Origin: CAYWNA01 sp964459305
Lineage (GTDB): Bacteria > Planctomycetota > Planctomycetia > Pirellulales > Pirellulaceae
DNA: 17,615 bases
Direction: 5' to 3'
NCBI GenBank assembly: GCA_964459305.1
Contig: CAYWNA010000274.1
Span: 1 to 17,615, forward strand
In this document: one piece after another, positions 1 to 8,900 of the stretch
Layout of the letters: the number at the start of each line of letters is the position of its first letter
Numbering within the stretch: the stretch's first letter is position 1
Notes under the pieces: generated by a model
Told to the model about the DNA's origin: nothing
The model's database searches: none
The model's input: only the letters and a program-made list of their open reading frames with translations
Position numbers and translations under genes: made by a program

Positions 1-161
1 AATTAACCTATGCAACGGTGACTTCGAGAAGCTACCACCCCGGTGGCGCACAGGTTGTCTTAACCGACGGTTCAGCCAGATTTGTATCGCAAGACATTGA
101 GTTGGCAACGTGGCAGGCGTTGACAACGCGACGCGGCGGCGAGGTGGTCGAGGACTTCTAA
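1..161 (+). CDS. DUF1559 domain protein (prepilin-like), 3' end only
   Basis: Reading from base 3, an open frame runs to a TAA at 159-161 and gives about 52 residues. It contains SYHPGGAQVVLTDGSARFVS followed by ELATWQAL and GGEVVEDF just before the stop. This is the characteristic C-terminus of the DUF1559 family, in which a YHPGG motif is followed by a (L/F)xDGS(V/A)RF motif and a terminal TWQALxTRxGGE block. Family members are type II secretion pseudopilin-like proteins, anchored by an N-terminal methylation helix and greatly expanded in Planctomycetes; individual functions are unknown. The 5' part, including the prepilin motif, lies outside the window. It converges on the minus-strand gene that ends at 358, with hairpins between them. 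The family call is firm; the role of this copy is unknown. Confidence 0.88.
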   Translation, partial: LTYATVTSRSYHPGGAQVVLTDGSARFVSQDIELATWQALTTRRGGEVVEDF

Positions 162-170
162 ACGGGACCG

Positions 171-191
171 TGCACAGGTCGAGGCCTGTGT
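171..191. repeat. Short hairpin just after the DUF1559 stop
   Basis: CACAGG (173-178) pairs with CCTGTG (185-190) around a 6-nt loop and can be extended by G-T pairs. It lies 10 bp after the stop codon of the DUF1559 gene. It has no T-tract, so a role as a terminator is only possible. Confidence 0.35.
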
Positions 192-233
192 GGGACAGTG
201 TGCCGCGCACAAGCCCGACGCGCCAGCTCGCCA

Positions 234-261
234 GCGAGGGAGGTCGTTGCACCTCCCTTGC
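234..261. terminator. Hairpin between convergent genes, possible bidirectional terminator
   Basis: GCGAGGGAGGT (234-244) pairs with ACCTCCCTTGC (251-261) around the 6-nt loop CGTTGC, giving 11 pairs with one G-T. It sits between the DUF1559 stop (161) and the stop of the HEAT/PQQ gene (358). It is preceded by CCCGACGCGCCAG, a string I recall from planctomycete intergenic repeats (memory, not searched). There is no strong T-run, so this may be a repeat hairpin that doubles as a terminator. Confidence 0.45.
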
Positions 262-269
262 ATACGGTT

Positions 270-307
270 TTGATGTTGCGATGGCACGCGTTCTTACGCG
301 ACATCAA
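270..307. repeat. Second hairpin in the convergent intergenic region
   Basis: TTGATGTTGCG (270-280) pairs with CGCGACATCAA (297-307) around a 16-nt loop, giving 11 pairs with one G-T. The left arm is part of a 14-nt word that recurs at 15118-15131, another 3' intergenic site. Together with the hairpin at 234-261 it accounts for most of the structure in 162-357, which otherwise shows no gene. Confidence 0.4.
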
Positions 308-357
308 CACTGGCGTTTTGGGCTTCAATTGACCCGTGCGCCAACCGGTGTGGAGGA

Positions 358-2214
358 TCACGATGATGATCGCCGCAGGTCGTAACAGAAGAGTGAGTTG
401 CTGTGGCGCAGATAGAGTTTTCCGTCGTGAATGACGGGATGGGCCCAGGCGGGGCCTTCGTCTTGGCGGGCCGCGAAACGGCCCTTGATCTTCATTGATT
501 CCGGCCCGGCCTCAATCAGCAGCAACTCGCCGCGGTCGTAGCGAAAGATCAGGTGGCCGTCGGCGTAAAGCACGGCCGCCGAGCCGCGAGCCGGAGCACG
601 TTCCTTCCACAGGACCTTGCCGGTGCCGAACTCGACGCAGGCCGGGTCTCCGCGGTTCGGCCCGTGACCGCCATAGATGTGGTCGCCCACGAGTACCACT
701 CCGCCGTGGTGATTCTGGAACTCGCGACCCTTGAGAAAGTAAACTTCATCGGCGCGAAATGTGTCGCCGTCGCACGAAATCTTCAGCAACGCAGCGCCTG
801 TGTTGTACGCGGTGGTCGCAAACACGTAGTCCCCTCGCACCACGGGCCTGGTGATATTGGCCACTGTGTTGGCAATACGATTGTATCCCCAGAGGAATTT
901 GCCCGTGGCAGCTTCGACGGCGATCACGCCGCGGCCGAGCATTTGAACGTATTGACGAACGCCGCAGATCTCGGCGACGACTGCCGACGAGTAGCCCGCG
1001 CCGTCGGCCCCCTTCCCGCCGATATCGGGAATCGCGCATTTCCAAATCACGTCGCCGCTGTGTTTGTTGAAGGCGACCATTGCCGCCTCGGGGCCACCGG
1101 GCGTGCAAATGAGCCGATCCCCGTCGACGAGGACCGACTCGCTGAATTTCCATACCGCCATGAACTTGCCGTCAAAATCGTCGACGAAACTTTTCCGCCA
1201 GCCAATCGCTCCCGTCTCGGCGTTGAGACACACCAGATCTCCTTCCGTACCGATGGCGTAGACCGCATTGCCATCGACGGTCGGCGTCGAGCGCGGGCCG
1301 CCGTCCGAGTGCGGCGGGCCCACAGGTGTGGCCCAGAGTTCTTTGCGAGTCTTCAGATCGAAGGCCGTAACGAACTGGGCTTCCGAGCCGCTCGCGTCGG
1401 CGCGGTCGCCCATGGTGAAGAGTTTGCCATCGGCGATGGAAACGGTTGAGTATCCGCTGCCTAGCCCTTCCAGAGTCCAGAGTAACTTCGGGCCGCCTTC
1501 CGGCCATTCTTGCAGCAAGCCTTTCTCTCGGCACAGAGCATCGCAACCCGGCCCCTGAAACTGCGGCCAGTCATCCGTATCGACTTCGGCCGGCGGCCGG
1601 ACCTCCGTGGCCTCGTAGCGGACTTTGCCCGTCGTGCCCTTCAAGCCGAATCTATCCGGATCGATCTGTCTGAGCACACCGTTCATGCGACTTTGCATCG
1701 CGGGCGACTCTTCCTTCATGATCCTCACGATCACCGGCACCGCCGGCTTGGCATCGGCACCGATGCCGCCCAGAACGAAGCAAGCGCGGATTCGAGGTCC
1801 GCCCGTGTTATTCTCGAACGTCTCGATCAGTGCCGGAACGGCTGCCTTGCCCACCGCGCCAACCGCCGCTTGGCAGGAGACCCGGACCCAAGGGAACTCG
1901 TGACCGAACTGAGCCAGCAACGTCGGCACCGCCTTCTCCGCTTTCGGACCCAGCGCGGCGAGTGCGTCGGCTGCGTCCCTCTTGACGTTTGGGGTATCAC
2001 CAGAAACTGCTTCGCACAACGCGGCCACGGTTTTATCGAGATCAGTCGGCCCGTTCTCTGCCGTTGCCTGAGACACCCAATAACTCAGCGATCTTCCATG
2101 GAACTGAGACGCTTTCTTGGCCGAGTCGGCTTGTGCTATGGCGAGTTGCGATTGGCATGCAACGACGGCCACCACGACCGAGAACAGTACAAGCAGTCTT
2201 CTCACGTAGGTCAT
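358..2214 (-). CDS. Exported HEAT-repeat and PQQ-type beta-propeller protein
   Basis: This 618-residue protein begins with an export signal (positively charged MTYVRR, then a hydrophobic stretch to about residue 20). VVAC at 17-20 fits a lipobox, so it could be a lipoprotein; signal peptidase I cleavage near residue 29 (AIAQA) is the alternative. Residues about 58-185 are HEAT-like helical repeats (AADALAALGPKAEKAVPTLL, then two similar units). Residues about 212-612 form a PQQ/BamB-like propeller, opening with DDWPQFQGPG and carrying repeated blade motifs of the type GxVYAIGTEGDLVCLNAETG. Such planctomycete proteins are often labelled BamB-like by automated annotation, but there is no other Bam component here and I do not infer outer-membrane assembly. 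PQQ binding itself is not shown. The ATG at 2214 is supported by GGGAG (2221-2225) 6 nt upstream. A sigma70-like promoter lies 127 bp upstream of the ATG. Confidence 0.9.
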   Translation of the reverse strand: MTYVRRLLVLFSVVVAVVACQSQLAIAQADSAKKASQFHGRSLSYWVSQATAENGPTDLDKTVAALCEAVSGDTPNVKRDAADALAALGPKAEKAVPTLLAQFGHEFPWVRVSCQAAVGAVGKAAVPALIETFENNTGGPRIRACFVLGGIGADAKPAVPVIVRIMKEESPAMQSRMNGVLRQIDPDRFGLKGTTGKVRYEATEVRPPAEVDTDDWPQFQGPGCDALCREKGLLQEWPEGGPKLLWTLEGLGSGYSTVSIADGKLFTMGDRADASGSEAQFVTAFDLKTRKELWATPVGPPHSDGGPRSTPTVDGNAVYAIGTEGDLVCLNAETGAIGWRKSFVDDFDGKFMAVWKFSESVLVDGDRLICTPGGPEAAMVAFNKHSGDVIWKCAIPDIGGKGADGAGYSSAVVAEICGVRQYVQMLGRGVIAVEAATGKFLWGYNRIANTVANITRPVVRGDYVFATTAYNTGAALLKISCDGDTFRADEVYFLKGREFQNHHGGVVLVGDHIYGGHGPNRGDPACVEFGTGKVLWKERAPARGSAAVLYADGHLIFRYDRGELLLIEAGPESMKIKGRFAARQDEGPAWAHPVIHDGKLYLRHSNSLFCYDLRRSSS

Positions 2215-2340
2215 CGGTTACTCCCAGAAAAAACTAACTAGCGGACAGCGAAGACGGTTGGATCGCCGTGCTGGGCGGTGGTCCAGGCAATGGAATCTGA
2301 CCTCAGCCCGGCCCACTCACTGAAAACAGGCAAGATTGGT

Positions 2341-2369
2341 AATATAGACTCCCGCAGAGGCGACTTCAA
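2341..2369 (-). promoter_or_regulatory. Sigma70-like promoter for the HEAT/PQQ gene
   Basis: On the minus strand, TTGAAG (2369-2364, 4 of 6 to TTGACA) is followed after exactly 17 nt by TATATT (2346-2341, 5 of 6 to TATAAT). It lies in the 184-bp gap after the stop of the upstream gene (2399) and would give a 5' leader of about 120 nt before the ATG at 2214. This argues that the HEAT/PQQ gene has its own promoter. I see no terminator hairpin for the upstream gene in 2215-2398. Confidence 0.5.
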
Positions 2370-2398
2370 CGGCTCTGGGCGTATCTCGGTGACAGCCA

Positions 2399-5300
2399 TT
2401 AGTCCTTACTGAAACACACGATCGTGCCATCGGTCGTGGCCAGGTATAGGCGGCCGTTGGCGGCGGCCATGCCGTCGAACACGGGGATCGATTCTAGTTT
2501 ATGTTCGGCCAGTTTCTGGCCTTCGGTTGACACGACCCACAGCAGCGCGCCTTCAGCCCCGTCCAGCACAGCGGCCTGCCGCGCGAGTTGTTCCTGGGTT
2601 TCAGGCGTGGCGAACGTGCTGAGCGTTTGATTCTCGTCGATCACATCCGGGGCACCGGCGATAAACAGCGTCTCGTCAGCCAGCACCATCGCTCGTGCCA
2701 GGACGGGGATGTCGGTCGTCCAGTTGAACTCGATGCGGCCGGACGGCTTGGCGCCCAACCGTGCCCCGCGTTTCTTTGCAGCCGGTTGTTTCTTCGCTTG
2801 TTTGTTTCGAGGTTTCGTGGCGGGCTTCCTGGGGGCCGTGTTGACCATCTCCGGGCGTTTGGCTGAAGCAAACAACTGGTATTCCAATGGCGTGGTCCAG
2901 CGGTAGTACTCGGGCTTGCGGCCGTAGCCAAAGATGGTCGTGTCGTTGAACACCATGGGCCGGCCAGCCGGGTTCACGCGGCCAGCCTGGTAGTAACCGC
3001 CGGCGCCCGACTTCCACACTCGCCCAAAGACCCAGTAAGACCGATGCCACCAGACGTCGTCCAGGAATCCGGTCGGGCTGAATAAGTGTGCGCCTTCTCC
3101 CCTCGCACGCACGTCGAGCGTCGGCACCTCGATCTCGTGCCGCACGCCGTCACGGTCGAACCGCTGAGACCGCATGTAGACGTATTGGCCGTCGCACGAC
3201 AGCACGTCGTTCAGTGCCACCGGCATGTTGAGCCCCTTCAAACGCACTTGAAGGTTCTCGTCGGAATCCGTGTCCCGGTCGTTCATGACTTTTTCGTCGA
3301 TCAGGTTGCCCGTGCCAGGATCGATTCGCAGGAGCCGCAGCCCGCCGTCGACGAACAACGATCGACCTGCCACGCACCACAATTCGTCTTTGCCTGAGCG
3401 CGTCGTGTCGGCCCCGCAGATCAGCACGCTTCCATGGACCGGCCAGACCGATTCGATCTGCTCGAAGGACGACAATCGCCGGTCAATCGGCGCCGCCCGG
3501 AACCGCCACGCGAGTTCCCCGTCGCTGGGCCGCAAACAGTACACGTAGCCGTCGGCTGATCCAAACAGCACCCGCCCGCGCCAGATCGTCGGCGGCGAGT
3601 CCACTCGTCCGCCCGCTGTGTACGACCACGCAGGCTGGCCCGAATCAGCGTCAACCGCATGAACGGTGTGCGTGTCGATCGACGCGACAAACACCTTGCC
3701 GTCTGCAATCGTGACAGCACTCAACCGCCCGCCGATTTCGGCTTGCCACGCCTTCTTCAACTCCGTCGATACGGATCGCTTGGTATGCCCGCTGCGCGCC
3801 CCGTCGTTGCGGTAGGTCGGCCAGGCGTCCGGCTGCTGGCTGCCGGATACTGGATGCTGGATACCTCCGTACGCGGGGCCTTTTCCCAGGCGACCGGCGT
3901 TTGGCACTTCCATCGGGATTTGCCGTGTTGGCGAGGTTGGTGTCAGCGCGTTGTAGCCGTACATCTTTGCTTCCAGGTAGCACGCGCAGGGATGCGGCGG
4001 GTTATACACCATTCCGTTGGCGGGCATGATCCCGTACAGACACGCGCCACGTACCCAGTGGTGACATTCCCAATGCTCGGTCGTCGGGTCAACGAATTCG
4101 ATGCCCGTGCGCGAGAACAGCAGGTAGTTGTCCGTCGCCTTGGCCCGGTAGCAGCGGTGGTGGAACCAATGCGTCTCGACATCCGGGAAGAACTTTTTGA
4201 CCACCTTTCCGGTGCGCGGTTCGAGTCCGATCACTACGCCAGATTGGTTGCCGAATGTGTTTTCCGTAATCCACACGAGGTCGTCCACGACGAGGATGTC
4301 TTCGGCAGACTTGTAACCGCTGGCGGGGTGATCAGCGGTCCACAGTACCTTTCCGGTGGCTGCGTCCAGCGCATACATCGTATTGTCTCCGCCCGTTGCG
4401 TTTTTCGGGTCGCGTTCCGTGCTGCCGCCGGAAAACAGGACTACGTCCTTGTATGCTACCAGCGTCAGGCCGAAAAACGTGGGAATGGATTTGCGTCGCT
4501 GGACGGGTTCGGATTGCCACAGCTCGTTGCCGCTGTCGCGATCGAGACAGACGACTCGCTCGGCACCGCAGAAGAGGACGTGCTTGTCATCGGCGGTCAA
4601 CGTGATCGGCAGCACGCTGGGTTGAGGCTGTTCCCACAAGATGTCGCCGCTTGCCGCATCGACGGCCACAATTTTCCGCGCCGCTTCCACGAAGTCATAG
4701 TTCAATTCGTTGGGTGTTTTCGGCTGGCGGAATGGGGCATCGTTGATCAGCAGAAACAGCACACCGTTGGAGTAAATGATTTCTTCGGTCTTGTCTGTGC
4801 CGGCGAAGGTGCGAATGGTTTTGCCCGTGGCGGCGTCCAGCGCGCTAACCTGTGCTTCCAGACCGAGCGTCGCGTACACGACATCCCCGATCGCCACCAG
4901 TCGCCGCGTCAGTTGCGCCGGGCCGCTCTTCAGTCGGAACATCTGTGTGTGCCACTGGTCGATTTTCCGCTGCCACAACACCGTGCCGTTAAACGCGTCG
5001 CGCGCCGACAGCCGCCAGTCCGACGGTAACTGGACCGAGAACGGCGAGGCATAGTCGAAGATGTGGAACAGACGGCCATTGGAGGAAACCATCGCGCTGG
5101 CGCCGGACATATGGTCGTGCTGGCGGGAATAGCGCGGGCTGCCGATCCACTGCAAGTGTCGCAACGGGCCGACCGCCGTGTCGTGAGCCACGGCGTTATT
5201 CGTCGCGTCGTAAAGGTAATGCGTCCAGTCGTCGATCTCCTTCGGGCGTGACTTGCGGAGAAAGTTTTCGGGTTTCAGGCTTCGGGCTTCGGGATCGAGC

Positions 5301-5698
5301 TTAACTGCAAGGCCGCCGGGGGCTAGCACTCTGATGATTTCCTCATCTGCCACTTGGCACTCGCCACTTGTCACCACCAAGTTCACCAAATTGTCGATGT
5401 AGGGCATGTGTTTGCCGTCGAAGGTATCGGCTGCGACACTCCCGTACAGACCGAGTGAACCGATGTGCTTCCGAGTCTGTTTCACATTTCCTGCATCCCT
5501 ATCCAGGCCCTGCACGAGATAACCATCACCTGCCCGCAGCGCGACGGTCAGCTTGCCGTCGCCACATCCAACGTGCACGATCAAGCCGCCCTTGACGCCG
5601 GTGGCTTCAAGGATGTCTTTTGCTTGATCCGCTTGAAGGATTTGCACGAAAGATAATAGCCCGATGAGGGCAACACAGAGAGTACGTCTTGCGTTCAT
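2399..5698 (-). CDS. Exported fusion: SAM-methyltransferase fold plus two PQQ-like propellers
   Basis: This 1099-residue protein has a cleavable signal (MNARRTLCVALIGLLSFVQ, cleavage near residue 23). Residues about 27-135 look like a class I methyltransferase Rossmann core: motif I VHVGCGDGKLT (41-51), an acidic end to strand 2 (GLDRD, 64-68), and a strand-5 region ending VLAPGGLAVK. The rest of that fold is missing. Residues about 155-200 (EIDDWTHYLYDATNNAVAHD) lead into a first PQQ/quinoprotein-like propeller to about 560. A CACY-containing linker follows (HPCACYLEAKMYGYNAL). A second propeller begins at WPTYRNDGARSGH (about 625) and runs to the C-terminus. A Lys/Arg/Ala/Pro-rich linker lies at about 952-984. 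The combined architecture belongs to a planctomycete paralogous family of unknown function. ATG at 5698 is preceded by AAGGAA at 5705-5710. Substrate is unknown, and methyl transfer outside the cytoplasm is doubtful because SAM is cytosolic. Confidence 0.88.
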   Translation of the reverse strand: MNARRTLCVALIGLLSFVQILQADQAKDILEATGVKGGLIVHVGCGDGKLTVALRAGDGYLVQGLDRDAGNVKQTRKHIGSLGLYGSVAADTFDGKHMPYIDNLVNLVVTSGECQVADEEIIRVLAPGGLAVKLDPEARSLKPENFLRKSRPKEIDDWTHYLYDATNNAVAHDTAVGPLRHLQWIGSPRYSRQHDHMSGASAMVSSNGRLFHIFDYASPFSVQLPSDWRLSARDAFNGTVLWQRKIDQWHTQMFRLKSGPAQLTRRLVAIGDVVYATLGLEAQVSALDAATGKTIRTFAGTDKTEEIIYSNGVLFLLINDAPFRQPKTPNELNYDFVEAARKIVAVDAASGDILWEQPQPSVLPITLTADDKHVLFCGAERVVCLDRDSGNELWQSEPVQRRKSIPTFFGLTLVAYKDVVLFSGGSTERDPKNATGGDNTMYALDAATGKVLWTADHPASGYKSAEDILVVDDLVWITENTFGNQSGVVIGLEPRTGKVVKKFFPDVETHWFHHRCYRAKATDNYLLFSRTGIEFVDPTTEHWECHHWVRGACLYGIMPANGMVYNPPHPCACYLEAKMYGYNALTPTSPTRQIPMEVPNAGRLGKGPAYGGIQHPVSGSQQPDAWPTYRNDGARSGHTKRSVSTELKKAWQAEIGGRLSAVTIADGKVFVASIDTHTVHAVDADSGQPAWSYTAGGRVDSPPTIWRGRVLFGSADGYVYCLRPSDGELAWRFRAAPIDRRLSSFEQIESVWPVHGSVLICGADTTRSGKDELWCVAGRSLFVDGGLRLLRIDPGTGNLIDEKVMNDRDTDSDENLQVRLKGLNMPVALNDVLSCDGQYVYMRSQRFDRDGVRHEIEVPTLDVRARGEGAHLFSPTGFLDDVWWHRSYWVFGRVWKSGAGGYYQAGRVNPAGRPMVFNDTTIFGYGRKPEYYRWTTPLEYQLFASAKRPEMVNTAPRKPATKPRNKQAKKQPAAKKRGARLGAKPSGRIEFNWTTDIPVLARAMVLADETLFIAGAPDVIDENQTLSTFATPETQEQLARQAAVLDGAEGALLWVVSTEGQKLAEHKLESIPVFDGMAAANGRLYLATTDGTIVCFSKD

Positions 5699-5829
5699 TG
5701 GTGTTCCTTATTCGTTCCAAGCGGCTCGTTTCGATGACCTGAATACGGCAACACAGATTGGACCAAGCCGACAGTCGTCCCGCAAGTATGCCAAATCCGT
5801 GGATGGCGCAACGTGTGCCATGGCCGATT

Positions 5830-5884
5830 GTTGGAGTCCAGGCTTTAGCCTGTCCCGCCCCCAGCCTAAAGGCTGTACTCCAAC
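5830..5884. repeat. Palindromic intergenic repeat, copy A; possible terminator of the HzsA-like gene
   Basis: The left arm at 5830-5852 (GTTGGAGTCCAGGCTTTAGC and three more bases) is an imperfect inverted repeat of 5862-5884, which reads CAGCCTAAAGGCTGTACTCC and three more. The ends GTTGGAGT/ACTCCAAC pair perfectly and the arms differ at three or four internal positions. It lies 28 bp beyond the stop of the large minus-strand gene (5912), where a terminator would be expected. Related sequence occurs at 12902-12924 and 13047-13069. Apart from this, 5699-5911 holds no gene and no promoter I can call with confidence. Confidence 0.75.
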
Positions 5885-5911
5885 GGGCGGTCCCTGCCGG
5901 ACTGAAACCGT

Positions 5912-8900
5912 TCATCGAGCCCTTGCGGCGACCTTGGCCGGGGTCGGCTCCTCGCACATAACGCGGAATCCGACATTGAATACACGTTGATAGGGTGGGT
6001 AGCTGAGACGAAACCCGGAGCGGCATCGTTTCGGTCGATCGTACCACGAGCCGCCTCGCACGACCTTCTTTTCGCGCGAGGCAATGTCGTTACGGCCGTC
6101 GTCTTTTCGGTAAGGGTACGGGCGGTATTCGGTGCGTGTCCATTCCCACGCGTTGCCGTGTGTATCGAACAGACCCCACGGATTGGATTGGTAGGTACCC
6201 ACGTCGGCCGTGACGAGTTTTCCGTCATTAAACCGGCTATCCCTCGGCGCAAGATCCGGTGACTTCGGTCGCCAGCCTTCGTGAGCCAGATCTCGCATCG
6301 TGTGGTCGGCCATGTTGGCCAATGCGGAGAAGTCGTCGTCAAGCTCGCCGTACCAGAGCTGCAAATCGGTACCAGCGCGGCAGGCGTATTCCCACTGAGC
6401 TTCCGTGGGAAGCGTCACACGGAGGCCGGTCTTCTGCGACAGCCATTGGCAGAAATCCATAGCCCGTTGCCACGAGACTCGCACCGCGGGTTGTTCGGGG
6501 CCGTTGAGCGGCCAGCCAAGGTATTCCTCGCTGAAGATCCAAGACGTCCGGTGCTCGAATCGGCTGTCGTGTTCCGGATCGAATTGGGCGTACTGACGAT
6601 TGGTGACCTCGCAACGGCCGATCCAGAATGGCTCGTCGATCGTGACGGCCGATAGCGGCAACTCGTCGCGCTGGCCATCGGGATCGCCCATCACGAAACT
6701 GCCAGCTGGGATTCGAACCAGTTTCATGGCCACTCCGTCGCCAAGATCGACGGTGCGAGTCACCTCACCGTCCGCGGCTTGACGCTTTTGGGCTTCCCAC
6801 TTATCAAACGGCCAATTACGGCATCGCACCTCCTGGACCTTTGGTTTGGATCGCCCCTTGGGCGCGGCTCGCTTGACGGGATGCGGTTCGAATTGCGGTA
6901 TGTCTTCCGCGTCCTCAACCACACCGCCGTACAATTCACGCAGTTGGCGACGACGTTCGCGCTGGTTTCCCGAAATTCGTGTGAACTCTGTCCACGTGCC
7001 GTGACAGGGGGTGTTCAGGTCGATCCACGTGACGATTCGGTCCCACGATTCCGAGTCCAACTCGACGCCATGGTGCCCTTTCTCCAGCATTTGCACCAGC
7101 TCCGACGTATCCGCGTGGAACTCCTTGGGCGGCAGGAGGTGAAGATCGCTCTCCAGCCCACCCGCGCGAACAAGACGCCGCAAGGCGATGTAGCTGGGCT
7201 GGAAAATGCCCTTGTACTTGCCCATCAGTTCGTTCCTGGGAACGCCCTCGAACGTCTTTAGATCGGGGTCCCCGTGACGGTAGGCGTAGTAGGCATCTTG
7301 ATCGTCTCGAAGATTGGGAACCTCACGACCGTCGTGTCGCGGCGAGCCGTCGTGACAGCCAATGCAATACCGGTCCAGGACGGGCTGTACCTCTCGCTTG
7401 AAGCTGAAGCCGCGAGCTGGTCCGTACCATGGTCGGATCTCGGACGGCTTTCGCGTTGCGGCCAGTGTGCTCATTGATGGCGGGCTGGAACTCCGGTGTT
7501 CATGACAGCCCACGCAACTGAGCGTTTCGCCCGGCATGGCGGTCATCCAGCTGCGCATCAATTGGATGGCCTTCCCGTCAGCGTCCAGCGGCTGAACCGA
7601 AATCGGTGTCTTGGCTGGAATGCGGAACAGCGCCGATCCATCCGACGCGACGGGGACCGTGCCAAGAACGCGTTTCACCTCCCATGGACCATCGGCACCG
7701 ACACGGTGGTTGATTCCCGCGAGCTTCTGGTAACCGAAATGGTAGGTGAAGACGCGCAGTGATTTGACGGTTCCGCGCGGAATATCGCTGAGTCCGGGAC
7801 CGACGTACAGATCCTCCATGTAAACCACGGCGTCGTCACGATCCGGGTTCGTTCGGCTGGCGAGCACCGGCGGTTTGTCCGAGCATCGCAGCGGGATCGG
7901 CTCGACCAGCACGTGCCCTTCCTCTTCCCTCAGCAGCACCATGTTGTCGTAGATGTCGACCAAGTAGATGCCCCAGAGCGAATCGGGCGTGGGCTTGCAG
8001 GAGACGATGAAGTGTTTTTCGCTGAGCGGGTAGGGGTGCACGAACTTCGGCCAACTGTGCTCCGTAAGCTTATCTTGGATCAAAGGTTCGACCTTTTCCC
8101 CGAATCCAGGGATGCGTTGGACAACGCCATCGGCTTCGAACCGGCCTTTGGCAGAGTCGAAAATCACCAACTCGCCGACACGGCCCACATGATGGCCCGT
8201 GACGATGCCTACGGTCTTGGTCGGATGGTTGGGAATCGGGCGGGCATAGAACACGGAGTTGGGCCAATAGGAATTGGAGCCGTAGTATTCGGTCTGCCCG
8301 GTCCCGTCGGGATTCATGCTGAACAAGATGCGGTTCCAGACGTGCGGCGTATCCGTGTAGTCCCATCGCAAATACAAAATCCGGCCATCGTTCATCACCG
8401 TCGGGCAATAAGTATGATCCTGTTCGAAGCAGACTTGCCGGATCTTCTGGCCATTGCCGTCCATCATGTACATCATGCCCACGATTACGCCGGCGTTGCA
8501 GGGAACGCCCTGAAGTGGCGCCGTGGACACAAAGGCGATGCCGTCGTTCGGGAGATAGCACGAGTCGTAGAAATGCACATCGGGCTGGTCGGAGGGCGTC
8601 AATTGCCGCAAATCACTTCCGTCGACGTTGATCTCGAACACGTGCCATTTATCATAAGTCCCCGGCATGGAGAATTGCAGGCGATCGGCGTCCCAATGTA
8701 GATCCACATCGGTGATCAGGCGGTTGCCGTCCGATTTATAAAGCGTGCGGAATTCGCCTTCCGGAGACAATGGTGACAGCACGGCGATGTCGTTGTCCCA
8801 CTTGAACGGCTGTTCGATGTTCGGATTGCACTTAGAGCTCTGCCGCGGCAGCCCGATATACTCGCCCACGCCGTAGCCTCGACCGTGCGGGCGGCGCGGG

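Noticed and set aside
358..2214. BamB outer-membrane assembly factor
   Set aside because: The propeller is generic PQQ-type, fused to HEAT repeats, and no BamA, C, D or E gene is nearby.
553..2241. Plus-strand open frames of 298 and 243 codons
   Set aside because: Both are antisense to the HEAT/PQQ gene and lack recognisable motifs.
3659..5029. 456-codon open frame on the plus strand
   Set aside because: It lies wholly antisense to the methyltransferase-propeller gene, has Arg/Val-rich non-domain composition and no family motif. High GC creates such shadow frames.
5912..6727. Functional formylglycine-generating enzyme for a nearby sulfatase
   Set aside because: One active-site cysteine is replaced by Asp and there is no sulfatase gene in the window.
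7913..8701. 262-codon plus-strand open frame
   Set aside because: Antisense shadow of the HzsA-like propeller region.
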